A stretch of 51,227 bases of DNA from Bacteroidota bacterium (GCA_022707965.1 JAKIZO010000013.1:270-51496), one strand, 5' to 3'. Counted from the first letter of the stretch, positions 16,958 through 31,645 are shown. A program made the numbers and translations. Notes: generated from the letters alone by a model not told the origin.

Positions 16958-16995
16958 AGCAACGTTAAAATAAATCAAAAAACGGACAGAGGTTT

Positions 16996-17523
16996 ATGAT
17001 TACTCGCGAAAAAAAACAAAGCATAGTTGAGAATTTAGTCGAGAAACTGCAGTCTGCAAAAGGGATTTATTTCGTAGATTTTACTAAAATCACTGTCGAA
17101 GAAATTAACAAAATTCGCCGTGAATTTAAATCGAAAAATTCTACCTTCAAAGTTGCAAAAAACACGCTAATTCTGCGTGCTCTTGCACAAGTTGGTGGAT
17201 ACGAGCTGCCCGAGCGTCGCCTTTTCGGTCAGACAGCTATGATTTTAGCTTACGACGATGCTGTCGCTCCGGCTAAAATTATCAAAGATTTCTACGAAAA
17301 AGAGCAAAAACTCGAACTCAAAGCCGCTTTCATCGAAGGTCAGTACTTCGACGGAAAGGATTTGAAAGTTATTGCTTCACTGCCATCCCGCGCAGACCTT
17401 GTTGCAGGTATTCTTGGCAGTCTCAACTCGCCGATTTCTGGCATTATCGGCTCTATCAACGCTGTTATGCGTGATGTGGCTTCGCTTATCGAAGAAGTCG
17501 CTAAAAAACAAAATGCCGCTTAA
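16996..17523 (+). CDS. rplJ: 50S ribosomal protein L10
   Basis: This 175-residue protein is the base of the L7/L12 stalk. It has the usual N-terminal RNA-binding part (VDFTKITVEEINKIRREF, KVAKNTLILRAL) and a C-terminal helix for L12 dimers. The ATG at 16996 follows an AGAGGT element, a clear ribosome-binding site. The 111-bp leader contains the structured element listed separately. Confidence 0.98.
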   Translation: MITREKKQSIVENLVEKLQSAKGIYFVDFTKITVEEINKIRREFKSKNSTFKVAKNTLILRALAQVGGYELPERRLFGQTAMILAYDDAVAPAKIIKDFYEKEQKLELKAAFIEGQYFDGKDLKVIASLPSRADLVAGILGSLNSPISGIIGSINAVMRDVASLIEEVAKKQNAA

Positions 17524-17555
17524 TTTTTTTTGAATAATTTTTGGAGTTTAATAAA

Positions 17556-17939
17556 ATGTCTGAAAAAGTTGAAAAATTAGTTGAAGAGATTTCCAATCTC
17601 ACATTAGTTGAAGCTGCTGAACTCAAAAAAGCTTTAGAAGAAAAATTCGGAGTTACCGCTGCCGCTCCTGTAATGATGGCTGGCGCTATGCCTGGCGCTC
17701 CTGCTGCTGAAGCCCCAGCTGAAGAAAAAACTGACTTCGATGTTGAACTTACAGAAGTTGGTGCTAACAAAATTAACGTTATCAAAGCTGTTCGCGAAAT
17801 CACTGGTCTTGGCTTGAAAGAAGCTAAAGACCTGGTCGAAGGCGCTCCTAAAATCGTTAAAGAAGGTTGCAACAAAGACGAAGCTAACGATATTAAGAAG
17901 AAACTCGAAGAAGCAGGCGCTAAAGTTACACTTAAGTAG
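17556..17939 (+). CDS. rplL: 50S ribosomal protein L7/L12
   Basis: This 127-residue stalk protein has an N-terminal dimer domain, an Ala/Pro-rich hinge (about residues 35-55, with [15 protein letters not shown]) and a C-terminal factor-binding domain with [20 protein letters not shown] and [12 protein letters not shown]. The ATG at 17556 was used; a TTG five codons earlier is in frame but lies on the GGAG ribosome-binding site. A strong hairpin follows the stop. Confidence 0.98.
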   Translation: MSEKVEKLVEEISNLTLVEAAELKKALEEKFGVTAAAPVMMAGAMPGAPAAEAPAEEKTDFDVELTEVGANKINVIKAVREITGLGLKEAKDLVEGAPKIVKEGCNKDEANDIKKKLEEAGAKVTLK

Positions 17940-17949
17940 TTTTTTTAAG

Positions 17950-17985
17950 CAGGGGAGACCACTCCCCTGCAATTATTTTTTGCAA
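17950..17985 (+). terminator. Intrinsic terminator/attenuator after rplL
   Basis: GCAGGGGAG pairs with CTCCCCTGC around the loop ACCA, followed by AATTATTTTTT. The stem is perfect over nine pairs. In many bacteria a partial terminator here lowers rpoBC transcription relative to the ribosomal genes. Confidence 0.85.
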
Positions 17986-18149
17986 AGCTATGATGCAAAA
18001 TGTCTATAATATCTTTTGCAATAATAATCAGAAAAAGCTAATTGTTTTTTTGAAATAACTTGTGTGGGTTTGCTACACATATATTATTTATTAGTATAAA
18101 AAAGAATTGCATAATAAATATATAAAAATGAAAATATCAGTTGTTGGTA

Positions 18150-18210
18150 GGATTTTTTGATGTTCTTTTTATGCTCTTGCAATGAGGAACGTCAAAAAAT
18201 CCTATTTTTT
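18150..18210 (+). promoter_or_regulatory. Long hairpin before rpoB, possible leader attenuator
   Basis: A 16-base arm at 18150-18165 (GGATTTTTTGATGTTC) pairs with 18187-18202 (GAACGTCAAAAAATCC) with one G-U pair and a 21-base loop. It is followed at once by TATTTTTTAT. It lies about 40 bp before the rpoB start in a 300-bp gap after the rplL terminator. The shape is that of an intrinsic terminator or attenuator; its effector, if any, is unknown. Confidence 0.6.
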
Positions 18211-18241
18211 ATAATGAATTTAATTTCTGAGGAGGCTTACT

Positions 18242-21200
18242 GTGGAGAACAATGAATTTCAGGAAATAATCGGCGAAGGTTTCGAATCTGCTCTCCCGGT
18301 TAATTATAAAACAAGCGACACCAGCAATATCTTCCTGCTGGACACTTCGGAAGATATTGTGCGACTTCGGAAGCGAGTGAACTTCTCGCGTACGAAATGG
18401 GCGCCACTCTATCCTGATTTGCTCGGAGTGCAGCTCCAATCATACGAAGAATTCTTACAAGAAAACACGCCACCAAAAAAACGTAGAAATATTGGATTGC
18501 AGCAAGCTTTCAATAACAATTTCCCTATTGAAGATGCTTCCTCAATTTACCAACTCGAATTCCTTGAATACTCGATTGATAAACCTAAATACACCGAAGA
18601 AGAATGCCGCGAACGTGAACTCACTTACGCAAAACCTCTAAAAGCAAAACTTCGGCTATCGAGCAAAGCCGATAAAGATTCCGAAGATTATATCGAAGCT
18701 ATCGAGCAGGATGTTTATTTAGGCAATATTCCCGCTATGACAAGCCGCGGCACCTTTATCATCAATGGTGCCGAACGCGTTATCGTAAGCCAGATACACC
18801 GTTCGCCTGGCGTATTCTTCGACGATGCTATGCACCCAAATGGTGTGCGTATTTATTCCGCACGCGTTATTCCTTTCCGTGGCTCGTGGATTGAATTCAC
18901 TACCGATATCCACGAAGTTATGTATGCTTATATTGACCGCAAGAAGAAATTCCCTGTTACTACATTATTGCGTGCTTTGGGATTTTCCTCGGACAAGGAA
19001 ATTCTTGACCTGTTCGAACTTGTAGTTGATGTAAACCCCGAAGATTTAGATGAATCATACATTGGCAAAAGAATTGCCTCCGACGTAGTGGATTTGAACA
19101 CAGGCGAAATTATCGCAACCCGCGATATGATTCTGACAGAAGAACTTTTCGCTCAATTCAAAGCCACTACTATTACTCCTTTGAGATTCTTCTCATACAC
19201 AGACCCAATCGACGAACCTATCATCGCAAGAACAATAGCTAAGGATACTACCCGCAACCGCGAAGAAGCCCTCGAAGCAATCTACCGTCAGATGCGTTCG
19301 AGCGACCCACCAGACATTGAAACTGCTGCCGGACTGCTCGAAAAACTTTTCTTCAACTCCAAACGCTACGACCTTGGTGTTGTCGGTAGAGTTCGTATGA
19401 ACGAAAAAATTGGGCTTAATATTCCGACCGATGTTACCGTCCTTACAATAGAAGATATTGTTGCTATTATCAAGCACTTGATAAAACTCCACGAATCGAA
19501 ACACACTGGCGACGATATAGACCATCTGGGCAACCGCCGCGTTCGCTCTGTCGGCGAGCAACTTCAAGCACAATTCAACGTTGGGCTTGCTCGTATGGCT
19601 CGCACTATTCGCGAAAGATTAAGCATTCACGATGGCGAAAATCTCACCCCATCTGAACTTGTTAACGCACGAACAATTACTTCCGTCGTTAATCAGTTCT
19701 TCGGGACAAATCAGCTTTCTCAGTTTATGGACCAAACAAATCCACTCGCCGAACTTACTCACAAACGCAGAACTTCGGCACTCGGTCCCGGCGGTCTTAC
19801 TCGCGAACGTGCTGGCTTCGAAGTACGCGACGTTCACTACACACACTACGGAAGGCTTTGCCCAATCGAAACACCCGAAGGTCCGAACATTGGTCTTATC
19901 TCCTCGCTTGCTATACACGCAAAAATAAATGAACTTGGATTTATTATGACGCCTTACCGCAAGGTTGTCAATGGATACGTAACCAATCAAATCGAGTATC
20001 TAACAGCAGATAAAGAAGATGGCTTAATATTAGTTCCCGCATCAACAGCAGTTGACGAAAACGGACGCCTTGCAGGTGAGAAAATTCGTGCCCGCCGCAG
20101 CGGCGACTATGTCTTCGTTACTCCCGAACAAGTTGATTATATGGACGTTTCGACCGACCAGATTACTTCTCCTGCTACTTCGCTCATTCCATTCCTCGAA
20201 CACGACGACGCAAACCGTGCGCTTATGGGCTCGAATATGCAACGTCAGGCTGTGCCACTTCTTCGCACCGAAGCCCCGATTGTCGGTACAGGTATGGAAG
20301 CACGTATCGCAAAAGACTCGCGTACTCTGCTTTTAGCCGAAGGCAACGGTGTAGTAGAATACGTCTCCGCCGACAAAATTATTATCCGCTACGAAGACAC
20401 CCGCACCGAAGAAGAAAAACTTGTTAGCTTCGAAAATAAAGAACTTGTTGAATATAAACTGACTAAATTCTTCCGCACCAACCAGGATACTTGCGTCAAC
20501 CAGAAACCAATTGTAAAGAAAGGCGATAAGGTTGTGAAAGGTCAGCCAATTGCCGATGGTGCTTCGACCGACCGCGGCGAACTTGCACTTGGCAAAAACG
20601 TGCTTGTTGCGTTTATGCCCTGGCGTGGCTATAACTTTGAGGACGCTATTATCCTTTCGCAGAGAGTTGTTGCCGAAGATGTTTTCACCTCCGTTCATAT
20701 TGAAGAATTTACCCTTCAAGTGCGCGACACAAAACGCGGCGAAGAAGAATTTACTCGCGAAATTCCAAACGTTAGCGAAGAAGCAACCAAAGACCTCGAC
20801 GAAAACGGTATTATCCGCGTAGGTGCTAAAGTAACGGAAGGCGATATTCTAATCGGTAAAATTACTCCAAAAGGCGAAACCGACCCAACACCCGAAGAAA
20901 AACTGCTTCGCGCAATATTCGGCGACAAAGCCGGCGACGTCAAGGACGTTTCGCTCAAAGCAGGTCCCGGAATCAAAGGTGTTGTGATTAATACAAAACT
21001 TTTCACTCGCCGTATGCACACAGGCGACCGCGAAGCTCGTTCCGAAGAAAAGAAACGCGCCGAGCAACTTAACCGCCTCGAACGCGATGTGTTAAAGCGT
21101 CTTGATGACGAATGCGTAAAGCGCCTGGGTAAAATTCTTGACGGCGAAACTTCGCTTGGTATGAAATTGACTAATAATGTGTCTGTCTTCCGCTCCGGAG

Positions 21201-22141
21201 CAAAAATGACAGCCGCTAATATAAAAGAAAAATACAACGATGGCACTCTGAAACCTGAACTTTTGAGCGAAGACGATAATTTTGTTTCTGACGAAGCTAA
21301 AAACGAACTTGTTAAAAAATTGATTGCAAATTATAAGCAAAAACGCTCCGACGAGCAAGCTCGCTTCCGCTCAGAACGTAATAAATTGGCTGCGGGCGAC
21401 GAACTCCAACCTGGAATTTTGCAAATGGCAAAAGTATATATTGCTAAAAAGCGTAAAATTCAGGTCGGCGACAAAATGGCAGGTCGCCACGGTAATAAAG
21501 GTATCGTCTCCAAAGTTGTTCCTCCGGAAGATATGCCATTCTTGCCCGATGGAACTCCTGTCGATATAGTGCTGAACCCGCTCGGTGTGCCTTCTCGTAT
21601 GAACCTTGGTCAGCTCTACGAAACTGCACTTGGCTGGGCTGGTTCCAAACTGGGAATACATTTTGCAACTCCAATTTTCGATGGTGCAACCTGGGAGCAA
21701 GTGGGCGACTACTTAGAAAAAGCGGGATTGCCTCGCGACGGAAAATCGGTGCTTTACGATGGACGCAGCGGCGAACCATTCGAAGAGAAAGTTACCGTTG
21801 GCGTTATCTATATGCTCAAACTGTCGCACCTTGTCGAAGATAAGATGCACGCTCGTTCCATTGGTCCTTACTCGCTTATCACTAAACAGCCACTCGGCGG
21901 TAAAGCACAATTCGGTGGTCAGCGTCTTGGTGAAATGGAAGTTTGGGCTTTGGAAGCTTATGGCGCTTCGCACACACTGCAAGAAATGCTTACAGTCAAA
22001 AGCGATGACGTCCAGGGTCGCGCTAAACTATACGAAGCAATTGTCAAAGGCGACAATATGCCCGACCCGAACATCCCCGAATCATTTAACGTGCTTGTTC
22101 GTGAGTTGCAAGGCTTGTGTCTTGATTTGTATGTTGAATAA
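18242..22141 (+). CDS. rpoB: DNA-directed RNA polymerase subunit beta
   Basis: This 1299-residue subunit carries the usual rifampicin-region sequence ([25 protein letters not shown]), [19 protein letters not shown] (its parts), the [13 protein letters not shown] catalytic region and the C-terminal [18 protein letters not shown]. The start is the GTG at 18242, because AGGAGG stands six bases upstream and no better ATG exists. Many antisense reading frames inside it are shadows of its codon bias. rpoC follows after 45 bp. Confidence 0.99.
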   Translation: MENNEFQEIIGEGFESALPVNYKTSDTSNIFLLDTSEDIVRLRKRVNFSRTKWAPLYPDLLGVQLQSYEEFLQENTPPKKRRNIGLQQAFNNNFPIEDASSIYQLEFLEYSIDKPKYTEEECRERELTYAKPLKAKLRLSSKADKDSEDYIEAIEQDVYLGNIPAMTSRGTFIINGAERVIVSQIHRSPGVFFDDAMHPNGVRIYSARVIPFRGSWIEFTTDIHEVMYAYIDRKKKFPVTTLLRALGFSSDKEILDLFELVVDVNPEDLDESYIGKRIASDVVDLNTGEIIATRDMILTEELFAQFKATTITPLRFFSYTDPIDEPIIARTIAKDTTRNREEALEAIYRQMRSSDPPDIETAAGLLEKLFFNSKRYDLGVVGRVRMNEKIGLNIPTDVTVLTIEDIVAIIKHLIKLHESKHTGDDIDHLGNRRVRSVGEQLQAQFNVGLARMARTIRERLSIHDGENLTPSELVNARTITSVVNQFFGTNQLSQFMDQTNPLAELTHKRRTSALGPGGLTRERAGFEVRDVHYTHYGRLCPIETPEGPNIGLISSLAIHAKINELGFIMTPYRKVVNGYVTNQIEYLTADKEDGLILVPASTAVDENGRLAGEKIRARRSGDYVFVTPEQVDYMDVSTDQITSPATSLIPFLEHDDANRALMGSNMQRQAVPLLRTEAPIVGTGMEARIAKDSRTLLLAEGNGVVEYVSADKIIIRYEDTRTEEEKLVSFENKELVEYKLTKFFRTNQDTCVNQKPIVKKGDKVVKGQPIADGASTDRGELALGKNVLVAFMPWRGYNFEDAIILSQRVVAEDVFTSVHIEEFTLQVRDTKRGEEEFTREIPNVSEEATKDLDENGIIRVGAKVTEGDILIGKITPKGETDPTPEEKLLRAIFGDKAGDVKDVSLKAGPGIKGVVINTKLFTRRMHTGDREARSEEKKRAEQLNRLERDVLKRLDDECVKRLGKILDGETSLGMKLTNNVSVFRSGAKMTAANIKEKYNDGTLKPELLSEDDNFVSDEAKNELVKKLIANYKQKRSDEQARFRSERNKLAAGDELQPGILQMAKVYIAKKRKIQVGDKMAGRHGNKGIVSKVVPPEDMPFLPDGTPVDIVLNPLGVPSRMNLGQLYETALGWAGSKLGIHFATPIFDGATWEQVGDYLEKAGLPRDGKSVLYDGRSGEPFEEKVTVGVIYMLKLSHLVEDKMHARSIGPYSLITKQPLGGKAQFGGQRLGEMEVWALEAYGASHTLQEMLTVKSDDVQGRAKLYEAIVKGDNMPDPNIPESFNVLVRELQGLCLDLYVE

Positions 22142-22186
22142 TTATTAATAATGAAAATTAGAAATTAAATAAATGGAGTTTATCCA

Positions 22187-26542
<4,356 letters not shown>

Positions 26543-26569
26543 TATTAAAACAAATTATAAATATTTATA

Positions 26570-26743
26570 AACCTTCCGAAGGTTTCAAACCTTCGGAAGG
26601 TTCTAACGATTTAATGCTCTTTTTGCTCAAAGACAGGAATTTATTATAAATAAACCTTCGGAAGGTTAAAACGACTTATAACTCTTTGTCCACACAGACA
26701 AGAATGTCTGTGCTACTTTATTTGAAAACCCTCAGAAGGTTAA
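26570..26743. repeat. Dispersed palindromic intergenic repeats, copy C (rearranged)
   Basis: Two palindromes stand at 26570-26584 and 26588-26602 (AACCTTCCGAAGGTT then its reverse complement), one at 26653-26667, the hairpin CACAGACA-AGAA-TGTCTGTG at 26693-26712 and a degenerate palindrome at 26728-26741. The order of parts differs from copies A, B and E, so it looks like two incomplete elements side by side. It fills the gap between rpoC and a convergent lipoprotein gene and could serve both as terminator. Confidence 0.85.
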
Positions 26744-26775
26744 AAGAAAAGATTTATGAGACTGCCCAAAGTCGG

Positions 26776-27243
26776 TTAATTCGAATTCTGTATCTGAGGC
26801 AGTTCTCCGGGAGTGGATATATCGTCAGCAAACTTCATACTTTTGAGATTAGTAATTAAATAGTACGTTACACTTTTGTCGTCAGTTTGGATTTCTTTGC
26901 CGTCAACAATTTCTGCAACGTATGTTTCTCCATCGGTTAAATTACGAGGAATGATTTTCTCGGAAGACCATTTGAGAAAGTTATCGTTTGAAATCAAAAA
27001 TGCATAATTATCGTCGTCGGAATTAAGAGTGAAAATATGGTATTCTTTATTCGTTTTTTCACTGGATATTTCTCCATAATCGGTTATAGTGCCTGAATAA
27101 GTAAGGTAGAAAAAAGATTTGTAAATAGAAGTGTCGCCCGTTTGCTCAGCTTTTTCCGCAGTTTCTTCTGTTTTTTGGTTGCCGCAGCTAATAATCATTG
27201 CTGCTGCAACAAATGCAACAATAATGTTGAAGAACACTTTCAT
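26776..27243 (-). CDS. Hypothetical lipoprotein
   Basis: This 155-residue protein has a signal peptide ending in a lipobox-like MIISC with the Cys at residue 20, followed by an acidic, Glu/Thr-rich linker (KTEETAEKAEQTGD). The rest suggests a small beta-rich domain. No family is recognised. It faces rpoC tail to tail across the repeats. The membrane anchor is well supported; the role is unknown. Confidence 0.75.
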   Translation of the reverse strand: MKVFFNIIVAFVAAAMIISCGNQKTEETAEKAEQTGDTSIYKSFFYLTYSGTITDYGEISSEKTNKEYHIFTLNSDDDNYAFLISNDNFLKWSSEKIIPRNLTDGETYVAEIVDGKEIQTDDKSVTYYLITNLKSMKFADDISTPGELPQIQNSN

Positions 27244-27324
27244 TATTTTGCCTCTTGAAAAATTAGAGAAAGAATTATAGAGGAAATAATGAATTTCAAG
27301 TTGAAATGCAAGAAAAAATTATAC

Positions 27325-28221
27325 TCAATCTTTCGAAATGGATTTTTCCAATTTTAGCGAAATATAAAAGAAGACAGCTCCGGCAAGCACATCTATCACA
27401 TAGTGATAACGCAAATAAACTGTCGCCAAAATAAGTCCACAGCCAATTATTAGAAAAACAAATCGCAGCTTCGATTTAAATTTGAATGCCAGATAAATGT
27501 TAATCAGCGTCATCATAGTGTGTCCGCTGGGCATACAATCGCGATGCACCTGCACTTCTGGCGGAATTGCGGCACTGATTATCCCACCGCCGGTATTTAC
27601 AACAGAACGGAAAAATTCCGTCAGATACACGCCTGGCAGATCGCAAGAAAGCGTTGAAAAATCGTGCAAAGTAAAACGCGGTCCAATCGCCGGAAGGAAA
27701 AAATACAGCAGGTATGAAAAATAGAACCCGAAAAGAATATTCCGCAGTAGCTTGTCGAATTCTGCGTCTTTTTTGCGTATATGCAATTCAATTCCGTGAA
27801 TTATTGGCATAAAAAAGAAAGTCATATAGCAAAACTGCAAAAACTCTGTCAAGTATGGATTAGCAAATTTCATTGTAAAATGTGTGGGGTCTGTGCCGCA
27901 AATTGCACGGTCAATCTTAATAAAGAGTTCATCAAAAAGATTTGGGTTAATTATTGTGATGTATGTGTTTGTTTGATTATAGATGAAATAGACAAAAATC
28001 AAAAGATAAAACTTCCGAATAGCGATAGTATATTTATTTCTTTGCTGAATGCTTGATACTGCTAAAATTATAGCAAAGAAAAAAGCATTTTGAGCTATGT
28101 TTATCAGATAATCCGTTGAATTAAACAAAAACAATAGCGACAGTAGCGTGTAAAACAGTAATATGATTATTGTATATTTCTCTGCTAAACTGAATTTATC
28201 TGAAAGTTTTTTTATTATCAT
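27325..28221 (-). CDS. PAP2-superfamily membrane phosphatase (inositolphosphotransferase-like)
   Basis: This 298-residue integral membrane protein has several hydrophobic helices and the PAP2 signatures PSGHTMM and RYHYVIDVLAG, the form seen in PAP2_3 (Aur1/Ipt1-like) proteins. These remove or transfer lipid-linked phosphate groups at the membrane, perhaps in lipid or polyprenyl metabolism. The ATG at 28221 (MIIKKLSDKF) was chosen over an in-frame TTG at 28242. It starts just after the glycosyltransferase gene (18-bp gap), suggesting a shared envelope pathway. Confidence 0.87.
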   Translation of the reverse strand: MIIKKLSDKFSLAEKYTIIILLFYTLLSLLFLFNSTDYLINIAQNAFFFAIILAVSSIQQRNKYTIAIRKFYLLIFVYFIYNQTNTYITIINPNLFDELFIKIDRAICGTDPTHFTMKFANPYLTEFLQFCYMTFFFMPIIHGIELHIRKKDAEFDKLLRNILFGFYFSYLLYFFLPAIGPRFTLHDFSTLSCDLPGVYLTEFFRSVVNTGGGIISAAIPPEVQVHRDCMPSGHTMMTLINIYLAFKFKSKLRFVFLIIGCGLILATVYLRYHYVIDVLAGAVFFYISLKLEKSISKD

Positions 28222-28238
28222 CTGCAAATGCAATAATA

Positions 28239-29186
28239 TCAAACATTATTAATCAATTCGTAGTTTTTGAATGAGGAAATCTGTCGCCCACCTAAAAAGT
28301 TGTTTTCAATGAACGAAAGCAATCTATATTTTAAACGCTCGTGTTTGTGTGGCTCACGGTTTGGGTTTGGCTTGCCACTGTATTGCAATTTGTCCTGCCA
28401 GAACATTTCACAAATTCGTTTCTGCATCACCTGTGGGTGAGTTCCTTTGAATTGAGCAAGTCGATTAAGCGGACCATAGTCAAATTCAGCGGGTTTATTT
28501 CGGTAGATTTCTTCAACTTTTGCGGCACCTTTGTGGTTTGTGTCGATAGCTTTGCTTTTGCTTTGCATTAGGTGAGGCGGACGCACCCAACCGTAATGGT
28601 AGATATGGGCATTTATTTTTGCCACGCGAAGTTTGCGAGTGCCTTCGCGTTGGTGTGGGCGTTCGTAATAATCAAAATAGCGGAATGATTGAGCGCTCTG
28701 CCAGGAATGAATTTCAGGCAAATTCCGCACAATTCGGATTTCATTTTTATACCAGCCGTGCGAATTATGGTAGTGGAAATAATCGCCCCAGAAGTGATAA
28801 TAATCGAAAAGCATTCCCTCTATTTGCGGATTGTCGAGCAATTGCTCGCAACGGCGGCGAATTTCGGGCACATCTTTTTCGTGAATTAGCTCGTCGGCTT
28901 GCAGGTATAGCAACCAATCGCCCGAACAAGCCTTCATTGCAATATCAGTCTGTATTGCGTGGATTGCACCGCGCACCATATAGCGTTCGTCCCAGACTGT
29001 ATCTATTATGTGTATTTTGTCGCTTCCTATTGATGCAATATCCTCGCGAGATGTATCATCAGGGTCGCCTTTGCCAACTGCTACATATATCTCGTCGCAC
29101 AAAGGCAACATCGATTCAATTGATTCCCGCACGGGATAATACAACTTGCTTCCGTTGCGTACGAAAGAAAAACCACTAATTTTCAT
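28239..29186 (-). CDS. Family 2 glycosyltransferase
   Basis: The 315-residue protein has the GT-A start KISGFSFVRNGSKLYYPV, CDEIYVAVGKGDPDDTS and, at the usual metal-binding place, LLYLQADEL (QADE where DxD is common). It lacks transmembrane helices and is likely cytoplasmic, adding a sugar to an envelope glycan. Sugar and acceptor are unknown. It is followed by the PAP2 gene in the same direction. Confidence 0.87.
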   Translation of the reverse strand: MKISGFSFVRNGSKLYYPVRESIESMLPLCDEIYVAVGKGDPDDTSREDIASIGSDKIHIIDTVWDERYMVRGAIHAIQTDIAMKACSGDWLLYLQADELIHEKDVPEIRRRCEQLLDNPQIEGMLFDYYHFWGDYFHYHNSHGWYKNEIRIVRNLPEIHSWQSAQSFRYFDYYERPHQREGTRKLRVAKINAHIYHYGWVRPPHLMQSKSKAIDTNHKGAAKVEEIYRNKPAEFDYGPLNRLAQFKGTHPQVMQKRICEMFWQDKLQYSGKPNPNREPHKHERLKYRLLSFIENNFLGGRQISSFKNYELINNV

Positions 29187-29287
29187 AAAATTAACTAAAT
29201 GTTAAAATGCAAATTTACTTTATTTATGATTATTATTAAAGTAAAATAAAACAGTAATTGTGCGGTTTTCTAAAAAGTACCTTTTTG

Positions 29288-29302
29288 AACTTTCGGAAGG
29301 TT
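29288..29302. repeat. Single palindrome of the dispersed repeat family, copy D
   Basis: AACTTTCGGAAGGTT differs at one base from the palindrome of the other copies and stands alone without the CACAGACA hairpin. It lies next to an intrinsic terminator between the glycosyltransferase and a lipoprotein gene, and may be a decayed remnant. Confidence 0.65.
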
Positions 29303-29306
29303 CCCA

Positions 29307-29348
29307 CAAAAAAATTGCAGGGGTACCACTAAGGCGAACCCCTACAAT
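29307..29348 (-). terminator. Intrinsic terminator of the downstream lipoprotein gene
   Basis: On the minus strand ATTGTAGGGGT pairs with ACCCCTGCAAT (one G-U) around a 13-base loop and runs into seven T. It is 42 bp beyond the stop of the lipoprotein gene at 29391, in the correct orientation. Confidence 0.85.
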
Positions 29349-29390
29349 AAGTTGAAATGACCTGAAATTATTTAATAAATTCTTATATCC

Positions 29391-30128
29391 CTAATTCAAA
29401 TTTGACGGGAAAATTGTTAGTTTTAATTTTCTGCTTTTATCAGGGCTTTCCCATTCAACACCGACAAGCCCAAATTGGTGATTTGTGTAGTAGATGACTT
29501 TGCCGAACAAATCTTTTAGCGGACCATCGGATACTGTTTCTTCCACTTTAATAACTTTGATTAGCCAGAAGGCAATTTCGAAATCATCTGTTTTAGAGCG
29601 ATAGGTAACTTCGCGTACAAATTTATTGCCGTCTTTGTCCTTAAAAGTATATTTATCGCCTACTTTTGCATTGTATTTGACCAGCAAAAATGGTTTGCTT
29701 TCGTCGCCTTCGCTGTGTATGTAATCTTGCATACCTTCTGATGTTACTTTTGCTTTGATTTTGTAGTCGATTTTGATGTTGTTCAGGTCTGAACTATCAA
29801 TTTTAGCGGCGAAATGCCGTATTGCTTTTTCGCGCAGAGCATCTTTCAGGGGTTTCGGTAGTTGTGCAGTGCCAAACAAAGAATCAAGTTTGCGTATAAA
29901 GTCAATGCTGGTGGTGATACGCCCTTCCACCACGACATTTCCTTTGCGATTTTCGGTTACAACGGGTTCTGAACTTATATCACCCATTCCTGGAATTGTT
30001 GTATAAACGTATGTTTTGGAACCAACATCTGTAAATTCAACATTCGTGCTTCCACCAAGAGTGGTGTCGTCCTCTGAACAAGCTGAAATAATCAGAGGAA
30101 TTACAATAAGCAAAATAAATTTTTTCAT
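29391..30128 (-). CDS. Hypothetical lipoprotein
   Basis: This 245-residue protein has a signal peptide MKKFILLIVIPLIISAC with a lipobox Cys at residue 17 and a Ser/Asp-rich start (SEDDTTLGG). The mature part is mostly beta-type with many charged residues; no family is recognised. The ATG at 30128 was selected since CGGGGAG lies 7 bases before it; an in-frame upstream start at 30185 would spoil the signal peptide. An intrinsic terminator follows it. Confidence 0.8.
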   Translation of the reverse strand: MKKFILLIVIPLIISACSEDDTTLGGSTNVEFTDVGSKTYVYTTIPGMGDISSEPVVTENRKGNVVVEGRITTSIDFIRKLDSLFGTAQLPKPLKDALREKAIRHFAAKIDSSDLNNIKIDYKIKAKVTSEGMQDYIHSEGDESKPFLLVKYNAKVGDKYTFKDKDGNKFVREVTYRSKTDDFEIAFWLIKVIKVEETVSDGPLKDLFGKVIYYTNHQFGLVGVEWESPDKSRKLKLTIFPSNLN

Positions 30129-30274
30129 TTGGCACTCCCCGAAAGTAAAGGAAACTAAATTCAAATTAAATAAATAAATTAACAAATCAAAATTATTGTT
30201 TTGAAGTAAATATTGTTAGATAGAAGAATATGCATTAAAGATAATTTAAAATATGTTTTTCTTGCGTGGTGTCG

Positions 30275-30366
30275 GCACAGACAGGAATGTCTGTGCTACT
30301 ACATTAAAAAACCTTCGGAAGGTTCCCGCCCTTCCGAAGGTTCCAAGCCTGGTAATAATGAGAAAA
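30275..30366. repeat. Dispersed palindromic intergenic repeat, copy E
   Basis: The copy has the hairpin CACAGACA-GGAA-TGTCTGTG at 30276-30295 and palindromes at 30310-30324 and 30328-30342. The tail AAGCCTGG and TGAGAAAA matches copy A. Total length is about 92 bp, so A and E define the complete element. It sits just beyond the stop of a minus-strand kinase gene. Confidence 0.87.
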
Positions 30367-30371
30367 GCAAA

Positions 30372-31478
30372 TTATTCAACTGGTTTAGCAGGAAGGGTGA
30401 AAGTAACGTTGGTCCCAACGCCAACTTCACTTGTGATGCTGAATTCGCCGTCGTGCAATTCAACAAGTCGCTTGGCGATAATCAGCCCCAAGCCTACGCC
30501 CTGCTGTTCGTATATTTGACGCTCGAACTGACGGTATGCACCAATATTATCGATTTGCTCCTGCGTCATACCGCGTCCCTGGTCGGTTATGCTTGCGTAG
30601 AACTTATCGTCATTTGCGGCGATAGTGATTTTGATTTTCTTGCCTTTTTCTGAAAACTTAAAGGCGTTGTCGATTAATTCATCAATGATTTTATGAAAGC
30701 TATCTGTTGCAATTTCAATGTAAATATTTTCTGCAATTCCTTCAACATCAATATCATCGTATCTATCGTATTTTGCGGCAAGCAGCGAAGCAATATCGAC
30801 AAGCATCGCGGCGGGTTCGTCGGTGCGTGCTTCACGCAATCGGCGTCTTTTTTCGGGATTAGATGCAAACGATTCAATACGTATGAATACAAGGAAGTTT
30901 TCGGTGATTTTCATCAATCTTTGTGCTGAATGGATAATATCGTTGCCAAGTTCGATTATTTCATCTTTTTCTATATCATCAGCGTTCGTAGTAAGGTATT
31001 TTGCCGAACCAATCACTTGATTGAGCACTGTTCGGAACTCGTGGGGCAACGCATAATTCAAATTTCGTCCAACTTCCTCGATTTTTTCCTGCACCTGACG
31101 TTCGATGTTCTTGAATTTTTTCCATTGTGCTTCGAGTGCAGAAATAAGTTCGTCCCGAGTGTATGGCTTAACTAAATAATCGTCTGCACCTTTTTCCATT
31201 CCGAGACGCATATTTTGCTTCTCGGTGAAAGCAGTCAGGAATATAAATGGAACCGTGGCAATCTCGGGAGTCTCTCTGATTTTGGAAAGCACCTGAAAAC
31301 CATCAATTCCTGGCATTGATATATCGCAAAGGATTAAGTCTGGCTTCACTTCAAGTGCTGTTTGTATGCCCGTTTTCCCATCGGACGCGGTATATACTTC
31401 GTAACCTTCGAACCGCAGCAAAGTAGAAGTGCTTTCAAGAATAAATTCCGCATCGTCTATTATTAAGATTTTTTGCAT
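30372..31478 (-). CDS. Receiver-histidine kinase (response regulator fused to HK)
   Basis: This 368-residue soluble protein begins with a receiver domain (D8/D9, phosphoacceptor D52, T82, K104) followed by a coiled linker, a HisKA-like helix with LPHEFRTVL (His146; the usual Pro of HEFRTPL is Val) and HATPase_c (IDELIDNAFKFS, DQGRGM, GVGLGLIIAKR). The receiver-first order means its kinase is probably controlled by another kinase, as an intermediate in a phosphorelay. No dedicated partner is adjacent; plus-strand barrel genes diverge from it. Confidence 0.92.
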   Translation of the reverse strand: MQKILIIDDAEFILESTSTLLRFEGYEVYTASDGKTGIQTALEVKPDLILCDISMPGIDGFQVLSKIRETPEIATVPFIFLTAFTEKQNMRLGMEKGADDYLVKPYTRDELISALEAQWKKFKNIERQVQEKIEEVGRNLNYALPHEFRTVLNQVIGSAKYLTTNADDIEKDEIIELGNDIIHSAQRLMKITENFLVFIRIESFASNPEKRRRLREARTDEPAAMLVDIASLLAAKYDRYDDIDVEGIAENIYIEIATDSFHKIIDELIDNAFKFSEKGKKIKITIAANDDKFYASITDQGRGMTQEQIDNIGAYRQFERQIYEQQGVGLGLIIAKRLVELHDGEFSITSEVGVGTNVTFTLPAKPVE

Positions 31479-31582
31479 ATTTTAATAAATCTGTTTTTTA
31501 CATTCGTTAAACCACAATATATTAAATTGAATTAAATATTACTATTAAAAAATATTAAACTTTTGATTAATTAATTTTAATA

Positions 31583-31613
31583 TTTATTATTTTGCTTTAA
31601 TAATGTATTTTTG
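31583..31613 (+). promoter_or_regulatory. Candidate promoter for the outer-membrane protein pair
   Basis: TATTTTTG at 31606-31613 fits the TAnnTTTG -7 box, with TTTA (one base off TTTG) 19 bases upstream at 31583-31586. It lies 33 bp before the likely start of the first barrel gene. The region is AT-rich, so chance matches are possible. Confidence 0.45.
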
Positions 31614-31645
31614 CAACTTTACTAATGATTAATATAAGGAAAATT

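Noticed and set aside
30213..30653. A 146-residue plus-strand frame across copy E and the end of the receiver-kinase gene
   Set aside because: It runs through the palindromic repeat and antisense to a real kinase gene.
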